Assembly (NCBI RefSeq): GCF_003934165.1
Contig: NZ_ML133508.1
Span: 427,881 to 491,880 of the forward strand
DNA length: 64,000 nt
Source of the DNA: Borborobacter arsenicus
Lineage (GTDB): Bacteria > Pseudomonadota > Alphaproteobacteria > Rhizobiales > Rhizobiaceae
Reading direction: 5' to 3'
A program made the translations under genes and the position numbers. The notes beneath the pieces are model-generated. The model saw only the letters and a program-made list of their open reading frames with translations. It was not told where the DNA came from and made no database searches. This document shows, piece after piece, positions 60,300 through 64,000 of the stretch; position 1 is the stretch's first letter, and each line of letters opens with the position of its first letter.

Positions 60300-62015
60300 T
60301 CACATCAAGGCTTCGCGGTCGCGCGCCAATGCCCTCGAAAGCAGGATCACCGGCACCAATGCCGTCAAGATGATCAGGATCGCCGCCACCGCGCCTTCTT
60401 CCGGTACGCCGCGCGAGGCGTTTTCATAGACATAGGTTGCCAGCGTATTGAAGCCGAAGGGCCGCAACAGGATGGTCGCCGACAGTTCCTTGATCGTATC
60501 GACGAACACCAGCACGATCGCGGTTAAGATTGCGGGTTTGAGCAGCGGCAGCAGCACCCGGCTGGCGCTGCGGCGCGGCGTATAGCCGAGGCTGCGCGCG
60601 GCTTCATCGAGATTGGCGGGCAGTTTTTCGATTCCGGAGCGGATGGCGCCTTCGGCCAGCGCCAGGAACCGGATGGAACAGGCTATGATCACCGCCGCGG
60701 CCGAACCGGTCAGAAGCAGCCCGGTCGAAAAACCCCAATATTGCCGCGCCAGCATATCGATGCCGTTGTCGAAGCGTGCCAGCGCAAACAACAGCCCGAG
60801 TCCGAGAATGCCGCCCGGCAGCGCATAGCCGACTGAAGCGAGCCGCACCGACGCCGTGATGGTGCGCGACCGGCAAAGCCGCACTGCGTTGATCAGGAAC
60901 AGCGCCAGCATCACCGCTATCAGCGCGGTGATCGCCGCGGTCACGATGCTGTTGGCGAAGGCAGAAGCGACCTCAGGCGAACTGAACTGTTCCAGCCGTC
61001 GCGAGGCATATTGGCCGAAGACGAACAGGGGGATGCCGAAGCCGGCCAGCACCGGCAGTCCGGTCGCCAGCACCGCCAGCCAGGCATGGAAGCCGCGCAG
61101 TCTGACGCGGGGAGGGCGCGCGCGCATATGGGTGGCCCGCCCGGTATGGAAGCGCTGGCTGCGGCGTGCCCATTGTTCGGCCGCAAGCAGCATGACGACC
61201 AAGAGCAGCATCAAAAGCGCGATCTGCGCGCCGCCTTCCAGGCTGCCGCGATTCAGCCAGGTCGCATAGACCGAGAATGTCAGTGTGCGCACGCCCAGAT
61301 ATTCGGCTGCACCTATATCGTTGATCGTCTCCATCAGCACCAGCGCCACGCCGGCAACGATCGCCGGCCGCGCCACCGGCAGCAACACCCGCCAGAACAC
61401 CTTTGCCTGCCTGGCGCCGAGCGTGCGCGCCACATCGGCAATGTTGCGTCCCTGCATCAGGAAGATGATGCGGGTGGTCAGGTAGACATAGGGATAAAGC
61501 ACGCAGGACAAGACGAAGGCCGCACCCGGCGTCGAGCGTATATCTGGAAACCAGTAGTCGCGTATGGTCTGGAAGCCGAAGATTTCGCGCACCAGCCCCT
61601 GCACCGGGCCTGTATAGTGGAAGAACTCGCCGAAGGCGTAGGCTGCCAGATAGGGCGGCACTGCCAGCGGCAGCACCAGCGCCCAGGCCAGCATCTTGCG
61701 CAAGGGAAAATCGAAGCCAACCACCAGCCAGGCGCCGGCAACCCCGATGATGGTGGTGGCCACCGCCACCAGTGACAGCAGGTAAATGGTGGTCAGGCTC
61801 GATCCGGGCAGCACATTTTCGATCAGATGCGGCCAGGTGTCGCCACTTCCCGACAGCGCGACAAAGCCGAGCGACAGGATCGGCAGCAGCACGACGGCAC
61901 AGGCAGCCAATGCCGTGAGATGTGCCGACAGATGCCGGTTGCCCTTGACGCGCGGCTGCCTGCTTCGCGCCAAACTCTCCAGATGGGCCTTATCGATGCG
62001 TTGGATTCCCGACAC
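60300..62015 (-). CDS. fbpB: Iron(III) ABC transporter permease (FbpB-type, fused two-domain)
   Basis: This 571-residue permease carries two membrane domains in one chain, as FbpB/FutB/SfuB proteins do. The N-terminal half has the coupling loop DVARTLGARQAKVFWRVLLP and the C-terminal half EAARSLGYTPRRSASRVLLP. It has about 12 membrane helices. The start is GTG 62015 with a weak ribosome binding site. It follows fbpA after a terminator-like hairpin. The ATPase gene (fbpC) is not next to it, since non-coding DNA follows. Confidence 0.9.
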   Translation of the reverse strand: MSGIQRIDKAHLESLARSRQPRVKGNRHLSAHLTALAACAVVLLPILSLGFVALSGSGDTWPHLIENVLPGSSLTTIYLLSLVAVATTIIGVAGAWLVVGFDFPLRKMLAWALVLPLAVPPYLAAYAFGEFFHYTGPVQGLVREIFGFQTIRDYWFPDIRSTPGAAFVLSCVLYPYVYLTTRIIFLMQGRNIADVARTLGARQAKVFWRVLLPVARPAIVAGVALVLMETINDIGAAEYLGVRTLTFSVYATWLNRGSLEGGAQIALLMLLLVVMLLAAEQWARRSQRFHTGRATHMRARPPRVRLRGFHAWLAVLATGLPVLAGFGIPLFVFGQYASRRLEQFSSPEVASAFANSIVTAAITALIAVMLALFLINAVRLCRSRTITASVRLASVGYALPGGILGLGLLFALARFDNGIDMLARQYWGFSTGLLLTGSAAAVIIACSIRFLALAEGAIRSGIEKLPANLDEAARSLGYTPRRSASRVLLPLLKPAILTAIVLVFVDTIKELSATILLRPFGFNTLATYVYENASRGVPEEGAVAAILIILTALVPVILLSRALARDREALM

Positions 62016-62037
62016 GGATCGCTCACATCAAATACGG

Positions 62038-62067
62038 AAAAGCCGGACCTGCAAGGGCCCGGCTTTT
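62038..62067 (-). terminator. Terminator-like hairpin between fbpA and fbpB
   Basis: There is a 9-bp stem AAAAGCCGG (62038-62046) / CCGGCTTTT (62059-62067). On the minus strand the T-rich end of the stem runs into CCGTATTT. It lies in the 71-bp gap after fbpA, so part of the transcripts probably stop there, giving more binding protein than permease. Confidence 0.75.
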
Positions 62068-62086
62068 CGACTGTGGTTCAGACGGC

Positions 62087-63136
62087 TCAACTGGCCGGGC
62101 CATCGTCGAGGCCGACGCGGTCCACCATCTCGGAGGCGGCCTTGCGGTTCTTGGCGATCTCGACCAGCGGCAGTGTATCGGCCTTCAGTTCACCGAATTC
62201 CTTGACCACCGGCGAAGGCTCCAGACCCGGCTCGACCGGATATTCGAAGTTCTTCTCGGCATAGATCTGCTGGGCTTCGTGGTTCGACAGGAACTGGATC
62301 AGCTTCACGCCATTGTCGCGGTTCGGCGCATATTTGGCGAGCGCCGCGCCTGAAATGTTCACATGGGTCAGGCCGTTCTCGAAGGTCGGAAACAGCACAT
62401 TGATGCCGTTGCCCCATTCCTTCTCCTGCGGGTCCTTCTCATTGGTGCGCATCAGGCCGACATAATAGGTGTTGCCGATGGCGATGTCGCATTCGCCGGC
62501 GGCGATCGCCTTGGCCTGGGGCCGGTCACCGCCTTCCGGCTTGCGTGCCAGATTTTCCTTCAGGCCCTTCATCCATTCCTCGGTCTTTTCGGGGCCCCAG
62601 TGCGCGATTGCGGCACCGAAGAGAGCGAGATTATAGTCATGCTGGCCCGAGCGCATGCAGATCTTGCCCTTCCACTTCGGGTCGGCCAGGTCGGCATAGG
62701 TGATTGCCGTGTCCTTGACGCGCTCCTTGGAGGCGTAGACGACGCGCGCGCGCTTGGTCAGGCCGAACCAGTGGCCTTCCGGGTCGCGATATTCGGCATC
62801 GATGTTTTCATTGATCGTGGCGTCGTCCAGCGCCTGCGTCACGCCCTTTTCCTTGGCGGTGGTCAAGCGCGCGACATCGACGGTCATGATCACGTCGGCG
62901 GGCGAATTCTGGCCTTCGGCAAGGATGCGCTCCTCAAGACCCTTGTCGAGGAACAGAACCTCGGTCTTGATGCCGGTCTCGGCCGTGAAGGCGTCGAGCA
63001 CCGGCTGGATCAGTTCAGGCTGGCGGTAGGTGTAGACATTGACCGTGCCGTCGGCCAGCGCCGTGCCGGCAAACAGTGTGGCAAGGGCAAATGCGGCATA
63101 TCCGGCAATGCTGCAGCGAGGGTTCTTGGAAGGCAT
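62087..63136 (-). CDS. fbpA: Iron(III) ABC transporter substrate-binding protein
   Basis: This 349-residue periplasmic protein has a signal peptide (residues 1 to about 27, ending ATLFAGTALA). The mature part matches FbpA/FutA: VNVYTYRQPELIQPVLDAFT, VLFLDKGLEERILAEGQNSP, ADVIMTVDVARLTTAKEKGV, KGKICMRSGQHDYNLALFGA and ECDIAIGNTYYVGLM with the tyrosine pair that binds iron. ATG 63136 has AGGAGA 7 bases upstream. An Irr-type palindrome lies at 63262-63280. Confidence 0.92.
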   Translation of the reverse strand: MPSKNPRCSIAGYAAFALATLFAGTALADGTVNVYTYRQPELIQPVLDAFTAETGIKTEVLFLDKGLEERILAEGQNSPADVIMTVDVARLTTAKEKGVTQALDDATINENIDAEYRDPEGHWFGLTKRARVVYASKERVKDTAITYADLADPKWKGKICMRSGQHDYNLALFGAAIAHWGPEKTEEWMKGLKENLARKPEGGDRPQAKAIAAGECDIAIGNTYYVGLMRTNEKDPQEKEWGNGINVLFPTFENGLTHVNISGAALAKYAPNRDNGVKLIQFLSNHEAQQIYAEKNFEYPVEPGLEPSPVVKEFGELKADTLPLVEIAKNRKAASEMVDRVGLDDGPAS

Positions 63137-63261
63137 GTCTGTCTCCTGACCAATGGGGTTCAAGGCCCCAGGGATGTGTCGGCTGGCAGCTCCGCCAGCC
63201 ACCGCTGATCTATTGGGACAAATAGCCAGGGACGTCAATACAAAGGCTAATGATTTCAATA

Positions 63262-63280
63262 GTTTAGAATTGTTCTAAAC
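63262..63280. promoter_or_regulatory. Irr box (ICE) upstream of fbpA
   Basis: This is a perfect 19-bp palindrome GTTTAGAA-TTG-TTCTAAAC, fitting the TTTAGAA-N3-TTCTAAA consensus of the iron-control element bound by Irr in Rhizobiales. It lies about 125 bases before the fbpA start in the 304-bp gap (63137-63440), where nothing else was recognised. Irr control by haem status follows from known biology and is not shown here. Confidence 0.75.
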
Positions 63281-63440
63281 TGGAGAATTTTACGCAGCTT
63301 TTCAACGGTTTGAGGCATGATTCGCGACGGTGGCGCGGTTTTCTCAACGGCCATGTCCAGCGCATTTCGCCATCGTCTGGGTCGTAATGTTTATTTGCGC
63401 TTGGCGCGAACGCATTTCCGCGTTGCAATTTCCCGTCTTG

Positions 63441-64000
63441 TCAGTCGGCCAGCACCCTGGTCGTAGGGAAGGTCACCTCGACCAGGGTTCCTTCGCCGGG
63501 TGTGGAATTGATGGAGAATTTGGCGCGGTTGGCCTCCACCATCGCCTTGGTCAGCGGCAGGCCGAGACCGGTGCCGTCGCCGCGCGCGCGCTTCAGCGCA
63601 TTGATCTGCTTGAAGGGCTTCAGCGCCTGTTCGATCTCGGCCTGTGTCATGCCCACGCCGGTATCGCGCACCCGCATCACCACGTCGCCGCTCATCTCAT
63701 AGGCGGTGGAAACGATCACCTGCCCGCCGGCCTGCGTATAGCGCACCGCATTAGACAAAATGTTGAGCGCGATCTGGCGGATGCTGCGCCGGTCCGCCAC
63801 CACGTCGGGCAGCTTTGAGGCAAAGCTGGAGCGGATGATGACCCGTTCGCGATTGGCCTGCGGCTGCATCATGGCAACTGTTTCGGCCAGCGCGTCGTTG
63901 AGCGAAACGGCCTCATGCGCCATTTCCTGCTGGCCCGCCTCGATCTTGGAAATGTCGAGCAGGTCGTTGACCAGGTCGAGCACATGGTTGCCCGAGCGGT
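63441..64000 (-). CDS. Sensor histidine kinase, C-terminal catalytic part (partial)
   Basis: The frame runs off the right end of the window; 186 codons of the C-terminus are seen. It starts inside the dimerisation helix (VLDLVNDLLDISKIEAGQQE) and continues with the ATPase domain: N box IALNILSNAVRYTQAGG, G1 box VRDTGVGMTQ, F box FKQINALKRARG and G2 box GTGLGLPLTKAM. It is a complete HATPase_c of the PleC/PdhS/DivJ-like group, with the histidine box outside the window. Which kinase it is cannot be settled here. It is 304 bp from fbpA, with the Irr box between them. Confidence 0.85.
   Translation of the reverse strand, partial: RSGNHVLDLVNDLLDISKIEAGQQEMAHEAVSLNDALAETVAMMQPQANRERVIIRSSFASKLPDVVADRRSIRQIALNILSNAVRYTQAGGQVIVSTAYEMSGDVVMRVRDTGVGMTQAEIEQALKPFKQINALKRARGDGTGLGLPLTKAMVEANRAKFSINSTPGEGTLVEVTFPTTRVLAD

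Overview
The window is chromosomal DNA of an alphaproteobacterium of the order Rhizobiales, most likely Mesorhizobium or a close Phyllobacteriaceae relative. The evidence is the high GC content, the RirA-type and Irr-type iron operators (TGA-N9-TCA and TTTAGAA-N3-TTCTAAA), the zwf-pgl-edd operon, the aceA/ScfR pair, and several families of palindromic intergenic repeats typical of rhizobia. Product names come from motif recognition, not from a database search.

Bases 1-13612 are the right-hand part of a prophage. In order it carries the end of a tail protein, a beta-helix tailspike, an opposite-strand membrane acyltransferase, a lysis module (86-aa cysteine protein, GH19 endolysin, holin, membrane coiled-coil protein, secreted trypsin-like protease) closed by a terminator, and a long rightward run of mostly overlapping genes. 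That run includes two metallophosphoesterases, a DUF1937 protein, an HNH-AP2 nuclease, a MazG-like protein and a dNMP kinase. A leftward gene of unknown function comes last. The prophage ends in the 3' half of a tRNA-Thr(GGU); the intact tRNA and the integrase should lie left of the window.

Bases 13613-22530 hold host genes: a solitary amino-acid binding protein, an iron-regulated exbB-exbD-tonB operon, moeA, galU, a coiled-coil protein, a SAF-domain oxidoreductase and proC. Bases 22583-31540 are a surface-polysaccharide locus: an O-antigen ligase/polymerase, three glycosyltransferases, a DUF6492 protein, a flippase and a Wzz/ExoP chain-length protein without a kinase domain. Next come folD, a GlxA-type regulator, the Entner-Doudoroff genes, an aldehyde dehydrogenase, an SDR and a SleB-like hydrolase.

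Bases 41058-55523 are dominated by polyamine use. A PuuB-like oxidase and a PuuA-like ligase lie on the minus strand; a second PuuA-like ligase and a potFGHI transporter lie on the plus strand. Between them sit a degenerate receiver, aceA with a small partner gene and its divergent ScfR regulator, a ParDE toxin-antitoxin pair and an EamA transporter. The right end has an AsmA protein, acetoacetyl-CoA synthetase, a 700-bp non-coding stretch (two palindromic elements and a likely small RNA), an Irr-controlled iron-uptake pair fbpA-fbpB, and the end of a sensor histidine kinase.
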